From Falsihalocynthiibacter halioticoli (GTDB taxonomy: Bacteria; Pseudomonadota; Alphaproteobacteria; Rhodobacterales; Rhodobacteraceae): 64,000 nucleotides of DNA. Below the pieces are notes generated by a model, which saw only the letters and a list, made by a program, of their open reading frames with translations, was not told the DNA's origin and searched no databases. Location: contig NZ_JAOYFC010000001.1 in the NCBI RefSeq assembly GCF_025802015.1, forward strand, positions 248,001 to 312,000, given 5' to 3'. Of this stretch, positions 15,921 through 24,078 are shown piece by piece (positions within the stretch are counted from its first letter, which is position 1; each line of letters begins with the position of its first letter). The translations under genes and the position numbers were made by a program.

Positions 15921-16361
15921 TTAGGACAGCGAGGTTGGATCCGCAGAGCCCGGTACGCCAGACTGCCACATCTTTTCAAGCTGGTAGAACTCGCGCACTT
16001 CGGGGCGGAATACGTGAACGATCACGTCGCCCGCGTCTACCAGAACCCAGTCGCCTTGGCCCTTGCCTTCGAGCTTGGAGAAATAGCCCATCTTTTGTTT
16101 GATCCGGTCCGAAAGCTTCTCGGAGATCGCGGAGACCTGACGCGAAGAACGGCCCGAGCACACAACCATTGTGTCGGCCATCTGAGACTTTCCGGTCAGA
16201 TCGATAATGACAACATCCTCGGCTTTGTCATCTTCAAGAGACTCCAGAACAAGCTCCAAAAGCGCCTTGCTTTTTGCCATGTCCGAAGCAGATTTGCTGC
16301 TGGCCGATCCTTTGGCCGCGTCAGATGTTTGAGACAGTGTCCTGCCCTCCGTAATGCGCAC
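15921..16361 (-). CDS. rsfS: Ribosome silencing factor RsfS
   Basis: The protein binds ribosomal protein uL14 and blocks subunit joining under nutrient stress. The RsfS core (about 32-140 of this frame) contains DDKAEDVVIIDLTGKSQMAD, VVCSGRSSRQVSAI and GDWVLVDAGDVIVHVFRPEVREFYQLE. The frame opens at GTG 16361, but the best Shine-Dalgarno (GGAGG) lies inside it, 8 bases before a CTG codon at 16337, so the real start may be CTG, or ATG at residue 28. The extra N-terminal residues are low-complexity Ser/Ala. It precedes rlmH by 9 bases. Confidence 0.88.
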   Translation of the reverse strand: MRITEGRTLSQTSDAAKGSASSKSASDMAKSKALLELVLESLEDDKAEDVVIIDLTGKSQMADTMVVCSGRSSRQVSAISEKLSDRIKQKMGYFSKLEGKGQGDWVLVDAGDVIVHVFRPEVREFYQLEKMWQSGVPGSADPTSLS

Positions 16362-16532
16362 CTAGAGAAAGGGTGCCGAGAATACTCGAAAGATACCACC
16401 GAATTAAGGGAATCTCAATCGTCAGGGCAGGGGGAATAGGCCTATGTCGGCGGAATGGCAACAGCACAACGATGCATTTGCCACTTTGACGCAAGATCGG
16501 GCGGAAAAACGCTTAAATCCGAATGAATTGGC

Positions 16533-17912
16533 CTAGTCGGAAGCGCCTTTTGAAGGCGGAGAAATCGGTTCGACCGCAGAAACTCCGTCCTGTGGGTCGT
16601 TGAGAACCCGAACCTCGCGTTGGGGGAACGGTATCGAGATGCCGTGTTCTTTAAACGCATCCCAAAGCGCCAGATAGACTGAACCGCGCACATTGGTGAG
16701 ACCGCGGGTTGGGTCGGAAATCCAGAAACGCAGGATGTAGTCGACCGAGCTGTCGCCAAACCCGACGATATGGCACACGGGCGTGTGGGTGCGGGTCAAA
16801 ACGCGCTGCACGCGTCCGGCGGCTTCGCAGGCGATTTGGCGCACTTGGTGTGGGTCGTCTGTGTAGGCTGTACCGAAAAAGATATCGAGCCGAACGTAGG
16901 CATCTGAATGGGACCAGTTGACCACCTGTCCGGTAATCAAATCCTCGTTCGGGATAAGGTATTCCTTGCCGTTCCGCGTAACGACCGAAACGTATCTTGC
17001 ACCGAGCGCGTTGATCCAGCCGAAGGTTTCTCCCAATGAGATAACATCACCGGGTTTGATCGACTTATCCAGCAGGATGATGACACCAGACACGAGGTTG
17101 GACACAACCTTCTGCAGACCAAAACCGAGGCCAACGCCGATTGCACCGGAAAGTACCGCAAGCCCCGTTAGATCAAAGCCAACCGCCTTAAGCCCGAAGA
17201 AGAAAGCAGCACCGTAAAGAAGGACTTGCATCGCCTTCACGAACAGCACCTGCATAGACGGGGAAATATCATCGTTGGATTTGATCCTTGATGCCGACAT
17301 GCGCGCAATAAGCCGAACCACAGCGAGAAGGGCCGCGAGAATGACGAACGCTTTGATCACGTCCAGAAGTGATAATCGTGCCTCACCCGTGTTGATCGCG
17401 ACCGAATCCAGCAACGAGGAAATCGAGTCTAATGCGCCCGTAAAATGAAGCGTGACATATATCCATGCGCTCCATACCACGATCCGTCGCAACAGTCGGT
17501 TGTGGATGACCCGCGCGGCCAAAGACACCACCAGCCATGCTGTCGCGATCGACGCGACGATACGCAAAACGTAGGTTCGTGAATACCACGTGACTTCCTG
17601 CATGAAGAAAATTAACGCCCAGATCATCACGACAAATAGAATGAGCCGCATCCGTTTGTGGAGGATCAGGGATAGACGCAATTGCCATTTACGCCACCCG
17701 CGCCGCGCGCGGAGCCATTCGCGCACATTTTGGCGGGTAAGGTATTCGATGCCATATGCAATCGCGATCAGCAGAAGGATCAGCAAAACCTGATAAAGGC
17801 GCCAGCCGAGTGTCACAAAGGTCGCACCAAACTCCAGAGCTTCGGCTGACAGGGCCTGAACCTGTTCCGGCAAGGATTGTGCAACTGCTTCGTTCGGGTC
17901 TTCGTTATCCAT
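16533..17912 (-). CDS. MscS-family mechanosensitive ion channel
   Basis: The 459-residue inner-membrane protein has about six hydrophobic segments in its first 280 residues, then the MscS pore helix and beta domain: VLSGAIGVGLGFGLQKVVSN (about 246-265), LDKSIKPGDVISLGETFGWI, and RNGKEYLIPNEDLITGQVVNW. It would release osmolytes on hypo-osmotic shock. The larger membrane part places it with the YbdG/YnaI-like or MscK-like relatives rather than minimal MscS. The start has GAGGG upstream. It is a single gene; the 16362-16532 gap before rsfS shows nothing notable. Confidence 0.88.
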   Translation of the reverse strand: MDNEDPNEAVAQSLPEQVQALSAEALEFGATFVTLGWRLYQVLLILLLIAIAYGIEYLTRQNVREWLRARRGWRKWQLRLSLILHKRMRLILFVVMIWALIFFMQEVTWYSRTYVLRIVASIATAWLVVSLAARVIHNRLLRRIVVWSAWIYVTLHFTGALDSISSLLDSVAINTGEARLSLLDVIKAFVILAALLAVVRLIARMSASRIKSNDDISPSMQVLFVKAMQVLLYGAAFFFGLKAVGFDLTGLAVLSGAIGVGLGFGLQKVVSNLVSGVIILLDKSIKPGDVISLGETFGWINALGARYVSVVTRNGKEYLIPNEDLITGQVVNWSHSDAYVRLDIFFGTAYTDDPHQVRQIACEAAGRVQRVLTRTHTPVCHIVGFGDSSVDYILRFWISDPTRGLTNVRGSVYLALWDAFKEHGISIPFPQREVRVLNDPQDGVSAVEPISPPSKGASD

Positions 17913-18106
17913 AGTCCCTCATGCTCGCACGGGAATCTTTGCACAGGGAGGGGCGATGCGACAAGGGTTTCAGGTGTCTGCTCAAGGGATTGTGCGCAAG
18001 CCAGCTTGTAGATTGCTTGACGGAACCTCCGAAATATCGCTCTCAGACGCATCCAAGAAGAGCGAAAGCCGTTGCGAGACTCGGCTAAAGCTTATATGGC
18101 AACGGC

Positions 18107-18193
18107 ATGAAACGGATTTACGAAGTAGATGACCACGCCTTTTTGCCTTGGCGGTTTTACGGTCAATCCCTGTCTATCAACGCCGACCTATAG
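18107..18193 (+). other. Possible 28-codon reading frame upstream of leuC
   Basis: An ATG-started 28-codon frame lies in the 363-base gap between the MscS gene and leuC. It has only a weak ribosome binding site and no leucine run, so it does not look like an attenuation leader peptide. It may be meaningless or a short peptide gene. The rest of the gap holds the hairpin at 18227 and nothing else I can support. Confidence 0.2.
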
Positions 18194-18226
18194 GTTTGGC
18201 GCGCCATTGGCGCGAGCCAGAATCCG

Positions 18227-18242
18227 GAAGGGTGCGCCCTTC
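18227..18242 (+). repeat. 5' UTR hairpin before leuC
   Basis: A perfect 6-bp stem (GAAGGG / CCCTTC) with a TGCG tetraloop lies 33 bases before the leuC start. The following bases (TCATGACTTTTCC) are only weakly T-rich. It may be a weak terminator or a leader structure. Confidence 0.4.
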
Positions 18243-18275
18243 TCATGACTTTTCCAGCAACGACGGGAGCGGACC

Positions 18276-19679
18276 ATGTCCCCCAAAACACTCTATGACA
18301 AAATCTGGGATGCGCATATCGCGCATGAGGCCGAAGACGGCACAACCCTTCTCTATATTGATCGCCACCTTGTTCACGAAGTGACAAGCCCGCAAGCCTT
18401 TGAAGGGCTGCGGATGGCAGGCCGCACAGTGCGCGCGCCAGAGAAAACAATCGCGGTGCCAGATCACAACGTGCCGACCACAGAAGACCGCGTAAACGGT
18501 ATCGACAACGAAGAGAGCCGTATTCAGGTTGAGGCCCTTGACCAAAACGCCAAGGATTTCGGTATCCACTATTACCCTGTGTCTGATGTGCGCCAAGGTA
18601 TCGTACATATCGTTGGCCCAGAGCAGGGCTGGACCCTTCCGGGCATGACTGTTGTGTGCGGCGACAGCCACACCGCGACCCACGGTGCGTTTGGCGCGTT
18701 GGCGCACGGCATCGGAACATCCGAGGTTGAGCACGTTCTGGCAACACAGACGCTCATCCAGAAGAAATCCAAGAACATGAAGGTCGAAATCACCGGCAAG
18801 CTGAAGCCGGGTGTAACTGCGAAAGACATTACTCTTGCGGTTATCGGCGAAACAGGTACCGCAGGCGGCACTGGTTATGTGATCGAATATTGCGGCGAAG
18901 CGATCCGCGATCTTTCGATGGAAGGCCGCATGACCGTTTGTAACATGGCCATTGAGGGCGGCGCACGCGCGGGCCTGATTGCGCCGGATGAAACCACTTA
19001 CGAATATGTAAAAGGCCGTCCGCACGCTCCGAAAGGCGCGCAATGGGATGCGGCTCTTGCATGGTGGAAAACGCTCTACACAGACGAAGACGCACATTTC
19101 GACAAGGTCGTGACGCTTAAGGGCGAAGATATCGCGCCTGTCGTAACTTGGGGCACATCTCCTGAGGACGTGCTGCCGATCACTGCGACCGTTCCAAACC
19201 CGTCCGACTTTAGCGGCGGCAAAGTCGAGGCCGCACAGCGCGCGATCGAGTACATGGGTCTTGAGGCAGGGCAAAAGCTCACCGACATCAAGATCGACAC
19301 GGTATTCATCGGGTCTTGCACCAACGGCCGGATCGAAGACCTTCGCGCCGCAGCAGAAGTCCTCAAAGGCAAAAAGATCGCGGATGGTATGCGGGCTATG
19401 GTTGTTCCTGGCTCTGGTCTTGTGCGTGCGCAAGCCGAGGAAGAAGGCATTGCGCAGATCTTCATTGATGCAGGTTTCGAGTGGCGTATGGCAGGTTGTT
19501 CCATGTGTCTCGCCATGAACCCAGACCAACTCGCACCGGGCGAGCGTTGCGCGGCAACGTCAAACCGGAACTTTGAGGGACGTCAGGGTCGCGGCGGACG
19601 TACGCATCTGCTATCTCCACAAATGGCGGCTGCCGCAGCGGTGACCGGTCATTTGACAGATATTCGCGACCTCACATAA
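18276..19679 (+). CDS. leuC: 3-isopropylmalate dehydratase large subunit
   Basis: The 467-residue aconitase-family protein, with LeuD, isomerises 2-isopropylmalate to 3-isopropylmalate in leucine synthesis. The [4Fe-4S] cysteines are in FIGSCTNGRIEDLR (about 348) and WRMAGCSMCLAMNPDQL (about 408 and 411). N-terminal YIDRHLVHEVTSPQAFEGLR and VVCGDSHTATHGAFGALAHG are family signatures. GGGAG lies upstream of the ATG. An HdeD-like membrane protein gene separates it from leuD, so the two subunit genes are not adjacent, though they are likely cotranscribed. Confidence 0.98.
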   Translation: MSPKTLYDKIWDAHIAHEAEDGTTLLYIDRHLVHEVTSPQAFEGLRMAGRTVRAPEKTIAVPDHNVPTTEDRVNGIDNEESRIQVEALDQNAKDFGIHYYPVSDVRQGIVHIVGPEQGWTLPGMTVVCGDSHTATHGAFGALAHGIGTSEVEHVLATQTLIQKKSKNMKVEITGKLKPGVTAKDITLAVIGETGTAGGTGYVIEYCGEAIRDLSMEGRMTVCNMAIEGGARAGLIAPDETTYEYVKGRPHAPKGAQWDAALAWWKTLYTDEDAHFDKVVTLKGEDIAPVVTWGTSPEDVLPITATVPNPSDFSGGKVEAAQRAIEYMGLEAGQKLTDIKIDTVFIGSCTNGRIEDLRAAAEVLKGKKIADGMRAMVVPGSGLVRAQAEEEGIAQIFIDAGFEWRMAGCSMCLAMNPDQLAPGERCAATSNRNFEGRQGRGGRTHLLSPQMAAAAAVTGHLTDIRDLT

Positions 19680-19713
19680 CGGAAGGCGCGACTTTTATTG
19701 AGGAGATACGAAG

Positions 19714-20238
19714 ATGAAAAGTTCAATGAGCTGGATAATTCTTGGTGCATTTATGGTTCTCGGCGGCGTGTTCGCGCTACTGAATCCCTTTGCGGCATCA
19801 CTTGCAGTAACAGCACTGGTCGGGTGGTTCTTCCTGATCGGGGGCGCGTTTGCGCTGTTCGCTGGTTTTAAGGGCGAAGGCTCCGGCACGTCCAAAGTTC
19901 TGAATATCCTACTTGCCGTCTTTTTCATTCTTGCGGGTATCTCGCTTCTCGCCAACCCATTCAAAGGCCTGATCACACTGACAGTGCTTTTGGGTATTCT
20001 GTTCATGGTTACAGGCGTCATGCGCCTCTACCTGAGCTGGTTGCTGCGCGGAGAAAAATTGTTCTGGGTGATGCTCATTACGGGCGCCGCCTCTGTCATC
20101 ATTGGCTTTATGGTCCTGAATCAACCGCTGGAAGCAGCTTCGAGCTTGCTGGGCATCTTGCTCGCAATCGAGCTGCTCTCTGATGGCATTGGTTCCATTG
20201 CGTACGGTATAATCCTGCGCAAAGCCAATAAGGCCTAG
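19714..20238 (+). CDS. HdeD/DUF308-family membrane protein
   Basis: The 174-residue inner-membrane protein consists almost wholly of six hydrophobic helices arranged as three repeats of a two-helix unit (ILGAFMVLGGVFALLNP, ILAGISLLANP and VIIGFMVLNQP mark the repeats). This is the DUF308 pattern of HdeD, which in E. coli is linked to acid resistance; the role here is unknown. A strong GAGGAGA site precedes the ATG. It sits between leuC and leuD with short spacers and probably shares their transcript. Confidence 0.85.
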   Translation: MKSSMSWIILGAFMVLGGVFALLNPFAASLAVTALVGWFFLIGGAFALFAGFKGEGSGTSKVLNILLAVFFILAGISLLANPFKGLITLTVLLGILFMVTGVMRLYLSWLLRGEKLFWVMLITGAASVIIGFMVLNQPLEAASSLLGILLAIELLSDGIGSIAYGIILRKANKA

Positions 20239-20246
20239 CAAATCAA

Positions 20247-20262
20247 GGGGGCGAAAGCCCCC
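20247..20262 (+). repeat. GAAA-tetraloop hairpin between hdeD-like gene and leuD
   Basis: A 6-bp all-GC stem (GGGGGC / GCCCCC) is capped by a stable GAAA tetraloop and followed by CTCC rather than a T-run. It lies 15 bases before the leuD start, close to its ribosome binding site, and could protect or partition the mRNA. Confidence 0.5.
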
Positions 20263-20277
20263 TCCACGGAGACTGAA

Positions 20278-20883
20278 ATGGAAAAATTCGAGAAAATTAC
20301 GGGTGTTGCGGCGCCTATGCCGTTGATCAATATCGACACAGATATGATCATTCCCAAACTGTTTCTCAAAACTATCAAGCGGTCCGGTCTGGGCGTAAAT
20401 CTCTTTGACGAGATGCGTTACGACGATGACCGCAACGAGATTCCGGATTTTGTTCTGAACAAGCCGGCCTATCGTGATGCCGAAATTATCATCGCAGGCG
20501 ATAACTTCGGTTGTGGCTCCTCGCGGGAACATGCCCCTTGGGCCATCAAGGATTTCGGAATCCGCTGTGTGATTTCCACAAGCTTTGCCGACATCTTCTT
20601 TAATAACTGCTTCAAGAACGGCATTTTGCCGATCGTTCTTCCCGAAGCCGAGCGCGACTTCCTGATGAAAGATGCGGAAAACGGCTCTAATGCGCGGATG
20701 ACGATTGACCTTGAAGCACAGGAAATCACGGCCTCAGACGGCACGGTGATCTCCTTTGAAGTGGATGCGTTCAAAAAGCACTGCCTTCTCGAAGGTCTCG
20801 ACGATATCGGCCAGACAATGGCGAAAGTCGACTCAATCGCGAGTTTCGAGAAGCAGGCGGAAGTAAGCCGACCTTGGGTTTAA
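20278..20883 (+). CDS. leuD: 3-isopropylmalate dehydratase small subunit
   Basis: The 201-residue swivel domain completes the LeuCD enzyme. Signature stretches are PLINIDTDMIIPKLFLKTIK (about 14-33), ILNKPAYRDAEI-like strand, GDNFGCGSSREHAPWAI (about 75-91, substrate binding) and SFADIFFNNCFKNGILP. Length is normal. GGAGA precedes the ATG. A strong terminator follows 60 bases after its stop codon, so the leuC transcript probably ends here and leuB is expressed separately. Confidence 0.98.
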   Translation: MEKFEKITGVAAPMPLINIDTDMIIPKLFLKTIKRSGLGVNLFDEMRYDDDRNEIPDFVLNKPAYRDAEIIIAGDNFGCGSSREHAPWAIKDFGIRCVISTSFADIFFNNCFKNGILPIVLPEAERDFLMKDAENGSNARMTIDLEAQEITASDGTVISFEVDAFKKHCLLEGLDDIGQTMAKVDSIASFEKQAEVSRPWV

Positions 20884-20942
20884 CGTTAACCCAGGGATTG
20901 TTCACCTCATAGGTGACCGACATAGGTTCTCTACAAGATATT

Positions 20943-20977
20943 GGGGTGTGCGGAATATCTGCGCACCCCGTTTTTTT
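20943..20977 (+). terminator. Rho-independent terminator after leuD
   Basis: A 9-bp stem (GGGGTGTGC / GCGCACCCC with one wobble pair) and a 9-base loop are followed directly by G and seven T residues. Confidence 0.9.
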
Positions 20978-21075
20978 GAATGATGCAATCTCGCACCAGT
21001 TCTTCCATGAAATTGCCTTAAATTTTTTGTCAAACTTAACCATTACTTGCGACGATACTGGAAAGTGGGCAAAAA

Positions 21076-22008
21076 TTGGCTGAAGAAGAAACTATCCGTC
21101 GTGAAGTACGGAACGAAGTTGGACTAAAAAAACGCGTAAAAGGTGTTTTGGGCCAACCAAAGGGTAGATGGGCTGTGTTATCTCGACTGACTGGCGCCGC
21201 AGTGCGCGCGATATTGGTGGCCATACTGATTGCCACGCCGTCGATCGTGTTGCCGCACACGCATAGCGATGCAAACCAGATCGTCGCCCTGATTTCTATT
21301 TTCGCCGCGATTCTCGTCATGATTGAGTATGCGTCGGTTTATCCGAGCCTGATCGAGTTTCGTGATGCGCCGCCGTTCAACCGGATCCGCTATGTCAGCC
21401 TCATGCTGATGGTTTTCCTTCTGTCGCAGATCATGGCCGTTTCCGGCAATCCAAGTACGTTGGCTGAGTTTACCTATGCCGTCGGTACGGTGATCGGCAT
21501 GGCGATGGATTTCCCCTATAGCCCCGTGCGCTTGTTTGTTCTGGCTGTTCCTGATGGTGCGACGATCGAGCAAATTTCCCTTGTTCGAACAGCGGCTGGA
21601 CTTTGCTATCTGATCTCACTCGTATCGCTTGCTGTTTTCCTCATTATTATCCGCATGGGCCGTTGGCCATCACGCGGCGCAAGCTTCAACGTATGGGTAA
21701 ACCTGCCAACGTTTGACCCGACCGCTGGCGGAGATGTTGTTGATCGTCTGACACGCGATTCTCGGCTGAACGTCATTCTTGGCTTCTTGCTGCCATTCGT
21801 AATTCCAGCGGCGATGCAGACTGCATCCAGCCTCTTTGACAGTTTCACTTTTGCTTCCCCTCAAACGATGATCTGGACGATTTCGGCATGGTCCTTCCTT
21901 CCTGCAAGCCTCTTTATGCGTGGTATCGCAATGGCGCGGATCGCGGCCATGATCGCGGAAAAACGGCAGTTCCTTACTGCGCAGCAAGACGGGCTTGTCT
22001 TGGCTTAG
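21076..22008 (+). CDS. Hypothetical multi-pass membrane protein
   Basis: The 310-residue protein has a charged N-terminus (EEETIRREVRNEVGLKKRVKG) and about six or seven hydrophobic segments between residues 35 and 300. I do not recognise a named family, but its look (a cytosolic leader then helices with few charges) suits a conserved roseobacter membrane protein. No ATG is available in frame before residue 90, so the start is TTG at 21076 with only a weak GGAAAG site. Its 3' end overlaps the next gene by more than 100 bases if that gene starts at its only canonical start codon. Confidence 0.65.
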   Translation: MAEEETIRREVRNEVGLKKRVKGVLGQPKGRWAVLSRLTGAAVRAILVAILIATPSIVLPHTHSDANQIVALISIFAAILVMIEYASVYPSLIEFRDAPPFNRIRYVSLMLMVFLLSQIMAVSGNPSTLAEFTYAVGTVIGMAMDFPYSPVRLFVLAVPDGATIEQISLVRTAAGLCYLISLVSLAVFLIIIRMGRWPSRGASFNVWVNLPTFDPTAGGDVVDRLTRDSRLNVILGFLLPFVIPAAMQTASSLFDSFTFASPQTMIWTISAWSFLPASLFMRGIAMARIAAMIAEKRQFLTAQQDGLVLA

Positions 22009-23090
22009 CGCTGTCTCTCGCCCTCGCGGGCGGCGCATCTGCGGCGGACAGGGTTCGCCTCGCTATCTATACAGTCGATTTTGAGCGAAAGGGCCCAGGG
22101 CTCTTCCTAAGAGATATGCGTGCAGGGAAGGCGCAGGATGCCAGACGGGCCGCTGCCGTGATCGCGCATGTAAATCCTGATGTACTCGTTCTGGCTGGAA
22201 TAGATTACGACCACGGCCTTGCCACGCTCGGTGTATTTGCTGATGAGCTTTCAAGAGCGGGCGTTGACTATCCCCATCATTTTGCGCAGCGGCCAAATAC
22301 CGGAATGCCGACGGGGCTTGATGTAAATGGTGATGGGTATTTTGGTGATGCCGTGGATGCGCAGGGCTATGGGCGTTACTCTGGCGAGAAGGGCTTGGCC
22401 ATTCTTTCGCGGTATCCGTTTTTGCGTGATGAGGCGCGTGATTTCTCAGAGTACCTATGGCGCGATCTACCTGATGCGAACCTGCCCGAAGTTGATGGCA
22501 ACCCGTACTATTCTGATGAGGTGTTAGCGGTTCTTCGTTTATCCACCACGGCGCATTGGGATGTGCCGATTGAAACGGGCAACGGGCCGCTGCACCTCCT
22601 GACGTATTACGCCACACCGCCGGTTTTTGACGGTCCAGAAGACCGCAACGGCAAGCGCAACGCTGATGAGACGCGGTTCTGGACGAAATACCTGAATGGT
22701 GAACTTTCGGAACAACCTGCCAATGCGCCATTTGCTTTGATCGGAAATGCTAACCTCGATCCGCATGATGGCGATGGCAAAGGCGCAGCTATTGCGGAAC
22801 TGCTCGCGCATCCCTCGCTTCAAGATCCAAAGCCCGCAAGCGTGGGCGGAGTCGAGGCCGCCAATGCATCGCATTCTGGCGACCCCGCCCTCGATACAGC
22901 CGCGTGGCCCGAAAACGACAAACTCCCGGGGAACTTGCGGGTAGAGCATGTTCTCCCTTCTCGCGATCTGAAGGTTCTGGACGCTGGTGTGTTTTGGCCG
23001 GAAACCGGAACTGAAGAGGTAAGCTTGATTGCCGAGGGCGAAGGGATAACGCGTCATCGGCTTGTTTGGGTCGATATCGAGATGCCCTAG
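21888..23090 (+). CDS. Exported endonuclease/exonuclease/phosphatase-family protein
   Basis: The mature part resembles the EEP (DNase I-like) superfamily: VRLAIYTVDFERKGPGLFLRDM, VIAHVNPDVLVLAGIDYDHG, the acidic GLDVNGDGYFGDAVDAQGYG, GLAILSRYPF, ALIGNANLDPHDGDG and a final DAGVFWPETG and H-RLVWVDI. It probably cleaves a phosphoester outside the cytoplasm. A signal-peptide core (LGLALSLALAGGASA) lies at about residues 38-52, yet the only canonical start codon in frame is ATG 21888, giving an unusually long charged leader and a 121-base overlap with the upstream gene. The real start may be non-canonical. Probably coupled to the upstream membrane protein gene. Confidence 0.7.
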   Translation: MVLPSCKPLYAWYRNGADRGHDRGKTAVPYCAARRACLGLALSLALAGGASAADRVRLAIYTVDFERKGPGLFLRDMRAGKAQDARRAAAVIAHVNPDVLVLAGIDYDHGLATLGVFADELSRAGVDYPHHFAQRPNTGMPTGLDVNGDGYFGDAVDAQGYGRYSGEKGLAILSRYPFLRDEARDFSEYLWRDLPDANLPEVDGNPYYSDEVLAVLRLSTTAHWDVPIETGNGPLHLLTYYATPPVFDGPEDRNGKRNADETRFWTKYLNGELSEQPANAPFALIGNANLDPHDGDGKGAAIAELLAHPSLQDPKPASVGGVEAANASHSGDPALDTAAWPENDKLPGNLRVEHVLPSRDLKVLDAGVFWPETGTEEVSLIAEGEGITRHRLVWVDIEMP

Positions 23091-23980
23091 GCGGCGAATT
23101 CTTTGGCCATGAGAGAAGTTGGGACTTCGGCGCAAAGAATGTCCGTCTCGGCTGTAGGCGTAAACTCGGGCAACAGTTCTGCGAGTCGCTTGCCGCAGAG
23201 GCTATGAGGCGTCTCGCTAAGGTATCGCATCTCGAGCAATTCATACGCGAGCGTCCAAAATGGCGAGGCCACATGGAGCGTCCACCATGGGAATTTCTTG
23301 ATGCTGATGTGACGTCCTGTCGCCATCTCTAATGCGCTTCGCAAGTCCTGCATTGTGATTGTCACGCTGGGCGCGGGGACATCTTCAAACTGTTGCAAAG
23401 TATCTCGTTTCTCTGCAAGCATTACCGCCGCGCGAGCCCAATCGGGCAAGTAGCTAAACGAGCGAGGGCAATCTACGGGCCCCATCGTCATGAGCTTGCC
23501 TTTGCTCAGCTTAGAAAGAAACACCAGACTCATGAGCGTGTCTGAAGGCGCGGAATCAATGAAGTCGCCAGCGCGAAGGATGAGCGTTTGCACCCCGTCA
23601 CGCGCGGCGCTCCGATACTGTTGCTCCATTTCAATGCGGATTTTGCCTTTGCGGGTCTCGGCTCTTTGCGGGGTGTTAGGCCCCCATGCGCCGGGCGTGT
23701 TGCCATAATTATAAACGTTGCCAGGAACGATAACCATCGCGCCGCTCTGCTTGGCGGCTTCAATAATTTGCGCTGTGTAGCGCGGCACTTCCGTTGCCCA
23801 GTTGCGATAGGCGGGCGGGTTGAAGCCATTCACGATGACGTCTGCGCCCGTTGCGCTTTCGCAAAGGTTATCACTTGCACGATTGAATGTCCGAACCTGC
23901 CAACCGGCCTTTGTGAATGCCGCGTTCGCGTGGCGGCCGATCTTGCCTGTGGCACCTGCGATGAGAACTGTTTTAGACAT
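23087..23980 (-). CDS. NAD(P)-binding Rossmann-fold oxidoreductase/epimerase-like protein
   Basis: The 297-residue protein starts with a nucleotide-binding motif, VLIAGATGKIGRHANAAF (about 4-21), of atypical SDR / NmrA-type proteins. VIVPGNVYNYGNTPGAWGP and the R-K-GKIRIEMEQQYR segment resemble sugar epimerase relatives, but the substrate is unknown. An in-frame start at 24070 is 30 codons earlier; ATG 23980 has AGAGG and is preferred. It is divergent from a LysR-type regulator across 92 bases, the arrangement of a regulator and its target. Its stop end overlaps the preceding EEP-like gene by 4 bases on the other strand. Confidence 0.78.
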   Translation of the reverse strand: MSKTVLIAGATGKIGRHANAAFTKAGWQVRTFNRASDNLCESATGADVIVNGFNPPAYRNWATEVPRYTAQIIEAAKQSGAMVIVPGNVYNYGNTPGAWGPNTPQRAETRKGKIRIEMEQQYRSAARDGVQTLILRAGDFIDSAPSDTLMSLVFLSKLSKGKLMTMGPVDCPRSFSYLPDWARAAVMLAEKRDTLQQFEDVPAPSVTITMQDLRSALEMATGRHISIKKFPWWTLHVASPFWTLAYELLEMRYLSETPHSLCGKRLAELLPEFTPTAETDILCAEVPTSLMAKEFAA

Positions 23981-24064
23981 TTTGAACCTCTTTGCTGAAA
24001 TGCGTTGAGGCGAAAGTATGCATTCACTATTGTCGGGTAAATTGGCTGTAATCGGATATTGGGT

Positions 24065-24078
24065 ATTCATTTATGAAT
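24065..24078. promoter_or_regulatory. Palindromic operator candidate at the lysR start
   Basis: ATTCAT-TT-ATGAAT is a perfect 6-bp inverted repeat that covers the ATG of the LysR gene and lies in the divergent control region. It could be an autoregulatory site. Confidence 0.35.

Noticed and set aside
18243..19529. 428-codon antisense open frame opposite leuC
   Set aside because: It is a long shadow frame of the strongly conserved leuC gene, with no ribosome binding site or recognisable domain.
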